DNA of 45,158 bases, taken from NCBI RefSeq assembly GCF_000204015.1, contig NZ_GL883080.1, positions 134,722-179,879 on the forward strand, written 5' to 3'. The stretch is from Asticcacaulis biprosthecium C19. Lineage in GTDB: Bacteria; Pseudomonadota; Alphaproteobacteria; Caulobacterales; Caulobacteraceae. The notes under the pieces are model-generated. The model saw only the letters and a program-made list of their open reading frames with translations, did not search any database and was not told the DNA's origin. Position 1 is the first letter of the stretch. Each line of letters opens with the position of its first letter. Below are positions 16,048-25,147 of this stretch, one piece after another. Position numbers and translations under genes: made by a program.

Positions 16048-18431
16048 TTCTTTTCCTCGGCTTTTTTGGCCTGAGGCTGGGTTTTCACGCCATCGGGCGT
16101 AACGACCATCTCCATGTCCTTCATGCGGTTGGAAGCTTCTTCATCGTCAGTGATGCTCAAGGTCACCGGATCGATGCGGCGCGGGAAGGCGTTGTTGGCG
16201 ACGTCGGTGTCGGCCGTTTCCCACAGTGGATCTATCTCCGCCTGCTTCAGCGTCTTGGGCGTGACGTACTGCCAGATGGCTTCGGCCGGATTCATCCGCC
16301 AGATCTCCGCCGGGATACGCACGGTTTCGGAGGTGCCGTCGGTGAAGTCCAGCTTCAGGATGACCGGCATAACCAGGCCGCCCTTGTTGCGGAAGGTGAA
16401 GTTATAGAAGCTGTCCTTGACCGCCAGAGCCTCTTTCAACTCAGGATCGGCATCCTTCATGGCATCGGCATACTTCTTCTTCGCCTTGACGGTCGGGGTG
16501 AATTCGTCAGTGGCGTCGTAGAAGTCGCGCGTCGCCGGATCGGTTTCGACCACCGTTGGTTCAGTATTGCGCACGGAGGTCAGGGAATCGGGCTTTTGGT
16601 CGTCCTGCAGCTTGTCCCACGGCTTTTCAATTTCGGGGTCGCGGGTATTGATGCGCGCCTTCTTGATGTCGGCCAGTTCCAGGTCGACATGGTCGGTCGA
16701 ATAGAACCAGCCGCGCCAGAACCAGTCGAGATCCGTGCCCGAGGCCTCTTCCATGGTGCGGAAGAAGTCATAGGGCGTCGGACGCTTGAACGCCCAGCGC
16801 CGGGAATATTCCTTAAAAGCGAAGTCAAAGGTTTCACGGCCCAGGATGGTTTCGCGCAGGATGACCAGGGCGGTCGCCGGCTTGCCATAGGCGTTGTTGC
16901 CGAACTGCATGATCGATTCCGAATTCGTCATGATCGGAACCTGATTTTCGCTCAGCATATATTCGCGGATTTCGCGAGGTTCACCGCGGCCACGCGGAAA
17001 GTCCTTGTCCCACGTTTTCTGGGCTTCGAACTGGATGAAGGAGTTGAGGCCTTCGTCCATCCAGGTCCATTGCCGCTCATCGGAATTGACCGCCATGGGG
17101 AACCAGATGTGGCCGACTTCGTGGATGACGACCCCGATGAGGCCATACTTCGCGCGTTCGGTATAGGTCAGTTCACCGGTCTTCTTGTCCTTGATGGGAC
17201 GCGGACCGTTGAAGGTGATCATCGGATATTCCATTCCGCCGACCGGACCGTTCACCGATTGCGCTGTCGGATAGGGGTAGGGGAAGGCGAAGTCGCCATA
17301 GACCTTGAGCGTATGGGCAATCGACTTGGTCGAATAGGCGTCCCATAGGGGGCGGGCCTCCTTCGGGTAAAAGGACATGGCCATGACCACCGGATGGGCC
17401 GGATCGGCATTCTTCACGCCCTGGGCATCCCATATGAACTTTCGCGATGAGGCGAAGGCGAAGTCGCGGACATTGCCGGCCGTAAAATGCCAGGTGCGTG
17501 TACCGGATGGTTTGCCACCCTCGGCCGCCGCAGCCTCCTGCGGCGTTACAATATAGACCGGCGCGGACGCTGTGCGGGCCTGGGCCAGGCGCTGCTGCTG
17601 GACGGATGTCAGGACGGCTTCGGGGTTGCGCAGTTCACCCGTCGCCGAGATGATGTGGTCGGCCGGTACGGTCAGTTCGACATCGTAGTCGCCGAATTCC
17701 AGCGTGAATTCGCCGGCGCCGACAAAGGCCTTGTTGTGCCAGCCCTCATAGTCGGAATAGACCGCCAGGCGCGGGAACCACTGGGCGCCGAGGAACAGAC
17801 AGTTGCCGTCCTCGCCGGGCTTGGTGAAGCATTCATAGCCGGAGCGGCCGCCCACGACCCTGGTTTCGGGGATCGGAAGTGTCCAACTGACCGAAAAGCT
17901 AAGGCTTTCACCGCTTTTCAACGGCTGCGGCAGATCGATGCGCAGCAGACTGTCGACCACGGTGAAGGGCAGGGGGGCACCGTTGGCGTCTGTGACGCGC
18001 AGGTCATTAAAGCCACCTTCCCATGTCTGCATGCGCTTGGCGCGGCGCACACCGCCGACCGAAAGCTCTTTGCCGGCCGTGGTTCGCGTCAGTTCGGCAA
18101 TCGAGTCGCGCTTGTAATTGTTGTGGTCGAGCGCCAGCCACAGATAACGCAGAGTGTCCGGCGAATTGTTGGCATAGGTGACGGTTTCGCTGCCGGTCAG
18201 CGAACGCCCGGCCTCATCCAGGGTGGCGCGGATGCGGTAGTCGACCTTCTGCTGCCAGTAACGGTAGCCGGGTTCACCGGCAGCATTGCGGTAGTCCGTC
18301 GGCGTCGGCCAGGCCTCGCCTTCCAACTGACGGAACTTGTCCTCGAATCTGCCCTTGCTCTGGTCGACAGGGTCGGCATGGACGACGGCCGGCGTTGTCA
18401 GCAACGCCATTCCCAACATAAAACGCTTCAC
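16044..18431 (-). CDS. exported M1-family metallopeptidase
   Basis: 795-aa secreted zinc peptidase of the gluzincin M1 clan. Zinc motif HEVGHIWFP (coding bases about 17101-17125) supplies the two histidines and the catalytic Glu; the third ligand is in WMDEGLNSFIQFEAQ about 20 residues later. GGMEYPMITF is the aminopeptidase-like GxMEN equivalent. The GTG at 18431 was chosen: GGAGCGATC precedes it with good spacing and it yields a signal peptide (MKRFMLGMALLTTPAVVHA). The longer TTG-initiated frame adds 19 residues without merit. The last 110 residues are beta-rich plus a Lys-rich tail. Whether it is an active aminopeptidase is inferred. Confidence 0.88.
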   Translation of the reverse strand: MKRFMLGMALLTTPAVVHADPVDQSKGRFEDKFRQLEGEAWPTPTDYRNAAGEPGYRYWQQKVDYRIRATLDEAGRSLTGSETVTYANNSPDTLRYLWLALDHNNYKRDSIAELTRTTAGKELSVGGVRRAKRMQTWEGGFNDLRVTDANGAPLPFTVVDSLLRIDLPQPLKSGESLSFSVSWTLPIPETRVVGGRSGYECFTKPGEDGNCLFLGAQWFPRLAVYSDYEGWHNKAFVGAGEFTLEFGDYDVELTVPADHIISATGELRNPEAVLTSVQQQRLAQARTASAPVYIVTPQEAAAAEGGKPSGTRTWHFTAGNVRDFAFASSRKFIWDAQGVKNADPAHPVVMAMSFYPKEARPLWDAYSTKSIAHTLKVYGDFAFPYPYPTAQSVNGPVGGMEYPMITFNGPRPIKDKKTGELTYTERAKYGLIGVVIHEVGHIWFPMAVNSDERQWTWMDEGLNSFIQFEAQKTWDKDFPRGRGEPREIREYMLSENQVPIMTNSESIMQFGNNAYGKPATALVILRETILGRETFDFAFKEYSRRWAFKRPTPYDFFRTMEEASGTDLDWFWRGWFYSTDHVDLELADIKKARINTRDPEIEKPWDKLQDDQKPDSLTSVRNTEPTVVETDPATRDFYDATDEFTPTVKAKKKYADAMKDADPELKEALAVKDSFYNFTFRNKGGLVMPVILKLDFTDGTSETVRIPAEIWRMNPAEAIWQYVTPKTLKQAEIDPLWETADTDVANNAFPRRIDPVTLSITDDEEASNRMKDMEMVVTPDGVKTQPQAKKAEEKK

Positions 18432-18515
18432 GATCGCTCCTGCGGACACGGATAACTGGTTTGCATTGAAACCAACAGGTCCCGCCAATGCAAGCGAATT
18501 GTCACGTTTCTGACA

Positions 18516-19355
18516 TTATTGACCGGAGTGTTCCAGGGACACCTGATGCGGATAGGGCACTTCGATTTCCGCCGCATCCAGCGCCGATTTCACATCCAGG
18601 ATCAACCGTGTCCGCGACGCAAGGACGTCTGACGGCATGACCCATATGGCGATGCGGATCGTCATGCCGCTTTGGGCAAAGTCCTGCACGGCGACCCATG
18701 GCTCGGGGGCCGCCATGCGACCGGGTTGATCCTTGGCGACCCGAAGCAACAAGGCCAGGCAAGCGGGTAGGTCGGTGGCCATGCCGACATCAAGTTTCAC
18801 CTCGATCCGGACAGCCCCATTTGTGGTGAGGTTGCTGATCTCATTAGAGAAGATCTTGGTATTGGGGACAAAAACGCGAACATTGTCGCCATTATTGATC
18901 TCGGTGGCGAACAGCCCCAGGCGGTGGACTGTGCCGCTGACCTCACCGATCTTGACGCTGTCGCCTATGCGATAAGGACGGTTGAACAGGATCATCAGGC
19001 CGGCGGCGACATTGCCCAGGGTGCCCTGCAACGCCAGACCGATGGCCAGGGACGCTGCGCCTAGCACGGCAATGAACGAGGTCGTTTCGACCCCCAGCCT
19101 GTTCAGCGCGGCCACCAGCCCCACCGTCAGCAGCAGCCAGCGGATCACCTGCGACAGAAATTCCGGCAGGGTGCGGTCGGCATCGTTCTGGACGAAGCGG
19201 CGGACGAGTTTCTTGGCACCGTCAGCCAGCCACTTCGACACCCACAGCGTGATCAGCAGAATGATGCAGGCAACCGCTATATTGCCAAGTATATCCGGGT
19301 AATTAAGCAACCGGTCCAGCAGGTCGGCTGAAGGTGCGGCGGGCTCGGCCGTCAT
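18516..19355 (-). CDS. MscS-family mechanosensitive ion channel
   Basis: 279-aa inner-membrane channel of the small MscS class, releasing solutes on osmotic downshock. Three membrane segments: about 18-40, 65-85, and the pore helix ASLAIGLALQGTLGNVAAGLMIL with the characteristic Gly/Ala pattern. The beta domain follows (RPYRIGDSVKIGEVSGTVHRLGLFATEI, then NDG-like INNGDNVRVFVPN), and an alpha/beta C-terminal domain ends in PYPHQVSL. Its ATG overlaps the tadA stop (ATGA), so it is coupled to tadA. Confidence 0.93.
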   Translation of the reverse strand: MTAEPAAPSADLLDRLLNYPDILGNIAVACIILLITLWVSKWLADGAKKLVRRFVQNDADRTLPEFLSQVIRWLLLTVGLVAALNRLGVETTSFIAVLGAASLAIGLALQGTLGNVAAGLMILFNRPYRIGDSVKIGEVSGTVHRLGLFATEINNGDNVRVFVPNTKIFSNEISNLTTNGAVRIEVKLDVGMATDLPACLALLLRVAKDQPGRMAAPEPWVAVQDFAQSGMTIRIAIWVMPSDVLASRTRLILDVKSALDAAEIEVPYPHQVSLEHSGQ

Positions 19356-19816
19356 GCCTTGCGTCTTTCCTTGAAGAAGCCCTTGAGCAGGGCCGAACTG
19401 TCCTCACCCAAGACGCCGTCGGTCACCTCGGGCCGCCAGTGGCAGGTTGGCTGGGCGAAGAATTTTGGACCATGTGCCACTGCACCGCCCTTAGGGTCTG
19501 GCGCGCCATAGATAACCCTGGCGATACGGGCATGCGAAATGGCGCCGGCGCACATGGCGCAAGGTTCCAGCGTGACATACAGCCACAAGCCGCCAAGTCT
19601 ATAATTGCCGATGGCCTGTCCTGCGGCGCGCAAAGCCAGGATTTCGGCATGAGCACAGGGGTCGTTAAGCAAGATCGGCGAATTTCTGGCCGTCGCCACA
19701 ACAGTTTTACTTGACGGATCGAAGATTAGAGCGCCTATCGGCACCTCACCGGACCGGGCCGCTTCATGGGCCAGGTCCAGCGCCGCCAGCATCAAGGTTT
19801 CGTCTTCGCTTTGCAT
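19352..19816 (-). CDS. tadA: tRNA adenosine(34) deaminase
   Basis: 154-aa zinc deaminase converting A34 to inosine in tRNA-Arg(ACG). Zinc and catalytic residues appear as CAHAEILAL and TLEPCAMCAGAI. The N-terminus MQSEDETLMLAALDLAHEAA is typical; an open frame continues upstream for hundreds of codons but is the antisense shadow of the rluB gene. It diverges from rluB across 51 nt. The downstream neighbour mscS overlaps it by 4 nt. Confidence 0.94.
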   Translation of the reverse strand: MQSEDETLMLAALDLAHEAARSGEVPIGALIFDPSSKTVVATARNSPILLNDPCAHAEILALRAAGQAIGNYRLGGLWLYVTLEPCAMCAGAISHARIARVIYGAPDPKGGAVAHGPKFFAQPTCHWRPEVTDGVLGEDSSALLKGFFKERRKA

Positions 19817-19867
19817 AAGCGTTTTCAAAGACGGGTCTGGCTCCGGCGTCAAGTACAATTCAAGGAT

Positions 19868-22156
19868 ATGACCGTGACCGACGAGAGTAACGCTGGAGAG
19901 CGTGACGTTTCGCAACCGAACGAAGCGCCCCAAACGCCCGAAAAGACCTTTACCAAGAAGCCATTTGTCAAGAAGGACGGCTTCAAGAAGGAGGGGGGCA
20001 AGGACGGCAAGCCGCCGCCCAAGGCCACGGAACGTATTGCCAAGGTTCTGGCCCGAGCCGGCCTGGCCTCGCGCCGCGAAGTCGAGCGCCTGATCGGTCT
20101 GGGCAAGATCGCCGTCAACGGACGCATCCTGGAAACCCCGGCTGTTCTCGTCTCGTCGGCCGATATCATCACGGTTGAAGGTCAGGTCATCGGCAAGGCC
20201 GAACCGACACGGGTGTGGCGCTATCACAAGCCTGTCGGTCTGATCACTACCCATTCCGATCCGCAAGGCCGTCCGACCCTGTTCGATCAACTTCCGACGC
20301 ACCTGCCGCGCGTCATTTCGGTCGGTCGCCTCGATCTCAACTCCGAAGGCCTGCTGCTGCTGACCAATGACGGTGAGTTGGCGCGGTCGCTGGAAAAGCC
20401 GTCCTCGGGCTGGGTCCGCCGCTATCGTGTCCGCGCCCTGGGGCACGCCAGCCAGTCGCGTCTCGACGCGCTGAAGGACGGCACCACGGTCGAAGGCGTC
20501 ATCTATGGCCCCATGGAAGCGACGATCGACAAGGTCGCCGAAAAGGCTGACGGCCGCGCCAATGTCTGGCTGACGGTCGCGATCACCGAAGGCAAGAACC
20601 GTGAAGTCCGTAAGGTGTTGGAATCGATCGGCCTGAAGGTCAATCGCCTGATTCGCCTGGCCTACGGTCCGTTCCAACTCGGCAACCTGGAAACAGGCGA
20701 GGTCGAGGAGGTCGGTCCGAGGGTGATCCGGGAACTGCTGGCCGACGTCGTGTCGCTGAAGAACCTGCCGCCGGAAGGTGCCTCCCAGACCGGTGATGCC
20801 CCGCGTGAGCGTCCGGCCCGTGGTGATGCCCGAGGTGAAGGCTTTGGCGGCCGTCGTGGTGGTGGCGATCGCTTCGATAAGGGCGACCGCCCTGACCGCG
20901 GTGACCGCACGTCGAGCCGTCCCCAAAACGCCCGTGGTAAGCCGGAGTTTGCGGAAAAGCGTGAATTCAAGGAACGCGACTTCGACCAGCGTCCGCGCTT
21001 CGAAGGCGACGGCGAGGCCCGCGACCGTAAGCCCGAACGTCCGTTTGAGAACAGGCCTTTTGGTGAACGCAAGTCCTTCGGCGATCGCAAGCCGTACGGC
21101 GCCCGTGACGGCGGTGATGCCCGATCGAGCTACACGCCGCGTCCGGACCGGGGCGCCGGAAATGATCGCAAGCCCTTTGAGAAGAAGCCTTACGCACCGC
21201 GTCCGGCGGGTGACGATGCCCGTTCCGGCTACACGCCGCGTCCCGAACGTGGCGGCGACAACGACCGCCGTCCGTACGCCAAGACGTCATATGCTCCGCG
21301 CCCGGACCAGGGTGAAAGCGGTGCCTATGAGCGCGCCAAGCGCGAGTTCGGTGCTCAAGACCGTCCCAAGCCGCGTTTCGACCGCCCGGCGGGCGACGAT
21401 GCCCGCTCTAGCTATAAACCGCGTCCGGAGCGCAGCGCAGACGGCGCCCAAAAGCCCTACGCCTCAAAGCCTTACGCCAAGAAACCCTATGCACCGCGTC
21501 CCGCCCAAGGGGAAGCCGGCGCATATGATCGCGCCAAGCGTGAATTCGGGGGCCAAGACCGTCCCAAGCCACGATTTGACCGCCCGGCGGGCGACGACAG
21601 CCGTTCCAGCTATTCGCCTCGCCCTGACCGCGGTGGTGACGCGTCCAAACCCTATGCCGCGAAGCCCTATGCCAAAAAGCCCTATGACAACAAGCCGCGC
21701 GGCGACCGTCCGGCCGGAGAGGGCTATAAGAAGCCTTACGCCGCCAAGCCCTATGGGGCGCGTGCGGACTCCCGTGACGGCGGCGACAGCAATACTAAGC
21801 GCGAATATGCACCCCGCCCCGACCGTGAAGTTGGCGCAGGCGGCGGCTACAAGAAGCCGTTTGTTCGTAAGGGCCCGCCGCGCGACGGCGAGGGTGGCGG
21901 TGAGCGCAGCAGCTATGCCAAGCCGTTTCAATCATCTGGCCGGCCTGCCGGCGATCGCCCGGCCTATAAGGGTCGTGACGGCGGCGGTGATGCCCGCAAA
22001 AGCTTTGGTGACCGACCCCGTTCGGGTGGGTTCGGTGGCAAGCCAGGCGGCGCCCCACGCTCGGACGGTCCCCGGGGCCCGCGTTCTGATGGGCCCCGTT
22101 CCGATGGGCCACGTCCCGGCGGCAAGCCTCCATTCCGTAAGCCGCGCGACCAGTAA
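19868..22156 (+). CDS. rluB: RluB-type 23S rRNA pseudouridine synthase with long disordered tail
   Basis: 762 aa. Residues about 55-300 are a normal RsuA/RluB enzyme: an S4 RNA-binding domain (ERIAKVLARAGLASRREVER) and the catalytic domain with GRLDLNSEGLLLLTNDG holding the active-site Asp near 155, and GKNREVRKVLESIGL. This group modifies U2605 of 23S rRNA. Residues about 305-762 are a low-complexity tail rich in Arg, Gly, Asp, Pro, Lys and Tyr with imperfect repeats (KPYAKKPYAPRP, DRPKPRFDRPAGDD, RSSYxPRPxR). The N-terminal 50 residues are also Lys-rich. The tail is much longer than in E. coli RluB. ATG at 19868 has AAGGAT just upstream. Confidence 0.9.
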   Translation: MTVTDESNAGERDVSQPNEAPQTPEKTFTKKPFVKKDGFKKEGGKDGKPPPKATERIAKVLARAGLASRREVERLIGLGKIAVNGRILETPAVLVSSADIITVEGQVIGKAEPTRVWRYHKPVGLITTHSDPQGRPTLFDQLPTHLPRVISVGRLDLNSEGLLLLTNDGELARSLEKPSSGWVRRYRVRALGHASQSRLDALKDGTTVEGVIYGPMEATIDKVAEKADGRANVWLTVAITEGKNREVRKVLESIGLKVNRLIRLAYGPFQLGNLETGEVEEVGPRVIRELLADVVSLKNLPPEGASQTGDAPRERPARGDARGEGFGGRRGGGDRFDKGDRPDRGDRTSSRPQNARGKPEFAEKREFKERDFDQRPRFEGDGEARDRKPERPFENRPFGERKSFGDRKPYGARDGGDARSSYTPRPDRGAGNDRKPFEKKPYAPRPAGDDARSGYTPRPERGGDNDRRPYAKTSYAPRPDQGESGAYERAKREFGAQDRPKPRFDRPAGDDARSSYKPRPERSADGAQKPYASKPYAKKPYAPRPAQGEAGAYDRAKREFGGQDRPKPRFDRPAGDDSRSSYSPRPDRGGDASKPYAAKPYAKKPYDNKPRGDRPAGEGYKKPYAAKPYGARADSRDGGDSNTKREYAPRPDREVGAGGGYKKPFVRKGPPRDGEGGGERSSYAKPFQSSGRPAGDRPAYKGRDGGGDARKSFGDRPRSGGFGGKPGGAPRSDGPRGPRSDGPRSDGPRPGGKPPFRKPRDQ

Positions 22157-22161
22157 GCGCG

Positions 22162-22737
22162 ATGCGGGTTGTCGGCGGCGAGTTCAAGGGGCGCAGCCTC
22201 GCCACTCCGGACGGGCGTAACACACGGCCGACGTCGGACCGTGCCCGCGAGGCCATTTTCAACGTTTTGGCCCATGCCGACTGGGCGCCGGATTTCGACG
22301 GCGCCCGGGTGATGGACGTGTTTGCCGGCTCGGGCGCTTTGGGCTTCGAAGCCCTGTCTCGCGGCGCCACCTTTTGTCTGTTTATCGAAACCGACGAGGG
22401 CGCGCGTGGCGCGATTCGGGACAATGTCGAAGCCTTCGGTCTTTTTGGTACGACCCGTGTCCACCGTCGGGACGCGACCCAGCTGGGCGTCCGTCCCGGT
22501 CCGAAAAGCGAAGCCTTCGACCTCGTTTTCCTCGATCCGCCCTATCACAAAGGCTTGGGAGAGAAGGCTTTGGAGGGTCTTGTTAGCGGTAACTGGCTGT
22601 CCGAAAATGCCATAATCGTCTTCGAGCGCGGTTCGGATGAGGACGATTTTGTCACAGGGGTGTGGGAAATAATCAACACAAAAACCTATGGCGCAGCGCA
22701 GGTTTTGTTCATTAAACAAAAAATTTACATTAAATAA
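22162..22737 (+). CDS. rsmD: 16S rRNA (guanine(966)-N2)-methyltransferase
   Basis: 191-aa class I SAM-dependent methyltransferase acting on G966 of 16S rRNA during 30S assembly. The conserved N-terminus MRVVGGEFKGRSLATP, the RPTSDRAREAIFNVL segment, the SAM-binding VMDVFAGSGALGFEALSRGA and the catalytic DPPY (FLDPPYHKGLG) are all visible. It starts six nt after the rluB stop, so the two are one operon. The last ten codons (FIKQKIYIK) are AT-rich compared with the rest of the gene. Confidence 0.95.
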   Translation: MRVVGGEFKGRSLATPDGRNTRPTSDRAREAIFNVLAHADWAPDFDGARVMDVFAGSGALGFEALSRGATFCLFIETDEGARGAIRDNVEAFGLFGTTRVHRRDATQLGVRPGPKSEAFDLVFLDPPYHKGLGEKALEGLVSGNWLSENAIIVFERGSDEDDFVTGVWEIINTKTYGAAQVLFIKQKIYIK

Positions 22738-22931
22738 TCCATTGAATTTAAACGACATAATATCGTTACTGCGCCTGCGAGTGGTATTTTTGGCGCAAGG
22801 CCCGAGATTTTGTATTGACGGGTCGTCCGTCTTATCCACAATATGTCGTTAACAAGGCGTAAATGATAAGCAGGGCATAAAACTTGCTATGACGCCTGGT
22901 AGAGTATCACTAAAATACTAGGGGTGATGAG
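22738..22931. promoter_or_regulatory. AT-rich region upstream of the 49-aa ORF
   Basis: Contains TATTGACGGG (a possible -35 near 22814), an exact DnaA-box 9-mer TTATCCACA at 22832-22840, and TTAA-N7-TAAA at 22849-22863, a near match to the CtrA motif TTAA-N7-TTAA. All are by-eye matches; none is proven. Confidence 0.35.
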
Positions 22932-23081
22932 ATGGACTATCAAGCGGCGCATGCTGTTAAAACCAAAGTGTCAAAGCGTCGTCCGGACGCGCTGAAACTC
23001 CTGCTGATTGCGGGACTTAGCGTCCAGGCCTGGGGTGTCGTAATGGGGCTTGGCCTCATCATTCTGAACCTGACTCACTGA
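22932..23081 (+). CDS. 49-aa predicted single-span membrane protein
   Basis: Small ORF between rsmD and mutL. The N-terminal 20 residues are basic (KTKVSKRRPDALK), followed by one hydrophobic helix at about 22-46 (LLLIAGLSVQAWGVVMGLG). The positive-inside rule predicts a cytoplasmic N-terminus. An AGGGGTGATGAG sequence directly precedes the ATG, and a terminator hairpin follows 11 nt after the stop. The paired ribosome binding site and terminator argue that it is a real transcription unit. No family recognised. Confidence 0.6.
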   Translation: MDYQAAHAVKTKVSKRRPDALKLLLIAGLSVQAWGVVMGLGLIILNLTH

Positions 23082-23092
23082 TATTCATACGC

Positions 23093-23124
23093 ACCTGCGC
23101 ACCTTTTGGTCCGCGGGTTTTTTT
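23093..23124 (+). terminator. terminator after the 49-aa ORF
   Basis: ACCTGCGCACC (23093-23103) pairs with GGTCCGCGGGT (23108-23118) around TTTT, with one mismatch and one G-T pair, then seven T residues. Serves the plus-strand small gene. Confidence 0.75.
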
Positions 23125-23145
23125 ATGAAATCTTTATGTCGGAAA

Positions 23146-23178
23146 TAAAGAAAGGGATGCGATCGCCGCATCCCTTTT
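23146..23178 (-). terminator. terminator of mutL
   Basis: Perfect 11-bp stem AAAGGGATGCG (23151-23161) with CGCATCCCTTT (23167-23177). On the minus strand it is followed by a T-rich run, and it lies about 75 nt past the mutL stop. Confidence 0.7.
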
Positions 23179-23250
23179 CCAGTGGCAACGGTCCAGTGCC
23201 ACCGGCGTCTTGATATGTAGCCGATTTCCGCAAGCTCTGCGATGACTCGC

Positions 23251-25101
23251 TCAGCGTCGCCCGAAGAGCTTCTCGATATCCTTCAGCTTCAGTTCGACAT
23301 AGGTCGGCCGACCGTGATTGCACTGACCGGAGTGCGGCGTGGCCTCCATCTGGCGCAGCAGGGCGTTCATCTCGTGGGCATTGAGACGCCGGCCCGATCG
23401 CACGCTGTGGCGACAGGCATGGTCGCCGCAGATTTCCGCCATCCGCTCTTTCAGCGCCAAAAGTTCGCCGTGCTCGGTCAAATCGTCGACCAGGTCACGC
23501 ACCAGGCCGGAAATATCGCAATCTCCCATCAGCGCAGGAATATCGCGCACCAGCACACTGGTCGGGCCAAAGGCCTCAACCTGCAGGCCCATGGTGGCGA
23601 GGTCATCGCGCCGGGCAACCAGGCGCGCCACCTCTTCACGTTCCAGGTCGACGATCTCCGGGATCAACAGGCTCTGGCTCTGGACGTGGCCCTGGGCCAT
23701 GGCGACCTTCATCTCTTCGTAGACCAAGCGCTCATGGGCGGCGTGCTGATCGACAATGACCAGCCCGTCGGCGGTCTGGGCGATGATATAGGTCTCGTGA
23801 ATCTGTGCCCGGGCGGCGCCCAGAGGAAACGCATCCACCGCGGATGCCGCTACATCTACTGGTCGTTCGAGAACCGGCGCTTCGGACACGCCGAGCGCAT
23901 AGGCCGCAGTCTCATACGAAACTGGTTCAAAACGCGCGGTCGGCGCGAAGGGTTCCGGCGCCATGTAGGGGCGTACGGCCGCGATCTGGGACGGCGTCGG
24001 CCGGTTCAAGTTGAGAAGGGGCTGGACGCTTTCGACGCGGAAGCCCGTCAATGCTGTCTGCGCCACGGTTGTGGCGGCCCGGTGGCCGGCGGAGGCCAGG
24101 CCGTGCTTCAGCGCGCCGATAATCAATCCACGAACCAGGTTGGGATCGCGGAAGCGCACCTCCGCCTTGGCCGGGTGAACGTTGACGTCGAGGTCCTGCG
24201 GATCGATCTCGACGAACAGGGCGGCCAGTGGGTGACGGTCGCGCGCCAGGAAATCGGCATAGGCGGCGCGAAGCGCCCCGGTCAGCAGTTTGTCGCGCAC
24301 CGGCCGGTTGTTGACGAAGAGATACTGGTGCATGGCATTGCCGCGCGAAAAGGTCGGTAAGCCGGCATAGCCCGTCAACCGCACGCCTTCGCGCGCCTGG
24401 TCGATCAACAGGGCGTTGTCGCCGAAATCGCTTCCCAGGATGGCAGCCAGCCGCCGCAAGCGGCCTTCGAAGCCGGCCTGTTCGGCGAACAGTTTCAGTA
24501 CCCGCTTGCCGTCCAACTCGAGCGAGAAGCCAACGTCTTCATGGGCCATGGCCTGGCGCTTGACCTCTTCGGCGATGGCCATGTTTTCCGAGCGTTCGGA
24601 CTTCATGAATTTCAGACGCGCCGGCGTGGCGTAGAACAGGTCGCGCAGATCGATGCGCGTGCCATGATCGCCGCCAAAGGCCGCCGGTTTCAGGCCAGAA
24701 ACGGCACCGCCGTCGACCTGGATGGCCAAGGCGTCACCGCCCCTGGACTTGGAGACGATGTTGAGCCGCGCGACCGAGCCCATAGAGGGCAGGGCTTCGC
24801 CGCGGAAACCCAGGGTCTGGATGTGAAGCAGGTCCCAGGTTCCATCGGCTTGAGGCTTGAGTTTCGAGGTGGCGTGACGTTCGACGGCCAGTTCCAGGTC
24901 GGGGCCGGCCATGCCCGATCCGTTGTCTTCGATCAGGATGCGGCTGAGGCCCCCCTGTTCGGCGCGGATATCGATATGGCGGGCGCCGGCGTCGATGGCG
25001 TTTTCAACCAGTTCCTTGACCGCCGAGGCGGGGCGCTCGACGACCTCACCGGCGGCGATGCGGTTGATGGTATCCTGGGGCAGACGCTGAATGTTGGACA
25101 T
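23251..25101 (-). CDS. mutL: DNA mismatch repair protein MutL with endonuclease motif
   Basis: 616 aa. GHKL ATPase N-terminus: [13 protein letters not shown] (catalytic Glu, Mg-binding Asn), EDNGSGM and [11 protein letters not shown]. The transducer region follows, with [12 protein letters not shown]. The C-terminal dimerisation domain carries the endonuclease signature [12 protein letters not shown] (DQHA-x2-E-x4-E), plus ACRHS and GQCNHGRPT, which in other bacteria complete the metal site. E. coli MutL lacks this motif and uses MutH, so this protein should nick DNA itself. The start [24 protein letters not shown] is canonical. A repeat island lies just upstream of the gene. Confidence 0.97.
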   Translation of the reverse strand: MSNIQRLPQDTINRIAAGEVVERPASAVKELVENAIDAGARHIDIRAEQGGLSRILIEDNGSGMAGPDLELAVERHATSKLKPQADGTWDLLHIQTLGFRGEALPSMGSVARLNIVSKSRGGDALAIQVDGGAVSGLKPAAFGGDHGTRIDLRDLFYATPARLKFMKSERSENMAIAEEVKRQAMAHEDVGFSLELDGKRVLKLFAEQAGFEGRLRRLAAILGSDFGDNALLIDQAREGVRLTGYAGLPTFSRGNAMHQYLFVNNRPVRDKLLTGALRAAYADFLARDRHPLAALFVEIDPQDLDVNVHPAKAEVRFRDPNLVRGLIIGALKHGLASAGHRAATTVAQTALTGFRVESVQPLLNLNRPTPSQIAAVRPYMAPEPFAPTARFEPVSYETAAYALGVSEAPVLERPVDVAASAVDAFPLGAARAQIHETYIIAQTADGLVIVDQHAAHERLVYEEMKVAMAQGHVQSQSLLIPEIVDLEREEVARLVARRDDLATMGLQVEAFGPTSVLVRDIPALMGDCDISGLVRDLVDDLTEHGELLALKERMAEICGDHACRHSVRSGRRLNAHEMNALLRQMEATPHSGQCNHGRPTYVELKLKDIEKLFGRR

Positions 25102-25147
25102 CCGTTCATACTAGCCGGAGTCGGGAGGATTGTTAAGAAAGGAAGTT

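Noticed and set aside
19817-20926. Upstream extension of tadA across rluB, reaching 524 aa
   Set aside because: Runs antisense through the conserved rluB catalytic domain and adds no recognisable domain; normal TadA length starts at 19816.
20778-22220. 480-aa frame overlapping the rluB tail
   Set aside because: A +1 shadow of a repetitive GC-rich tail; composition dominated by R, P, A, S, V, T.
22832-22840. Exact DnaA-box 9-mer as a replication origin
   Set aside because: A single box is expected by chance about once in three windows of this size; no cluster or origin genes nearby.
23242-24360. 372-aa frame antisense to mutL
   Set aside because: No motif, mirrors the mutL coding sequence.
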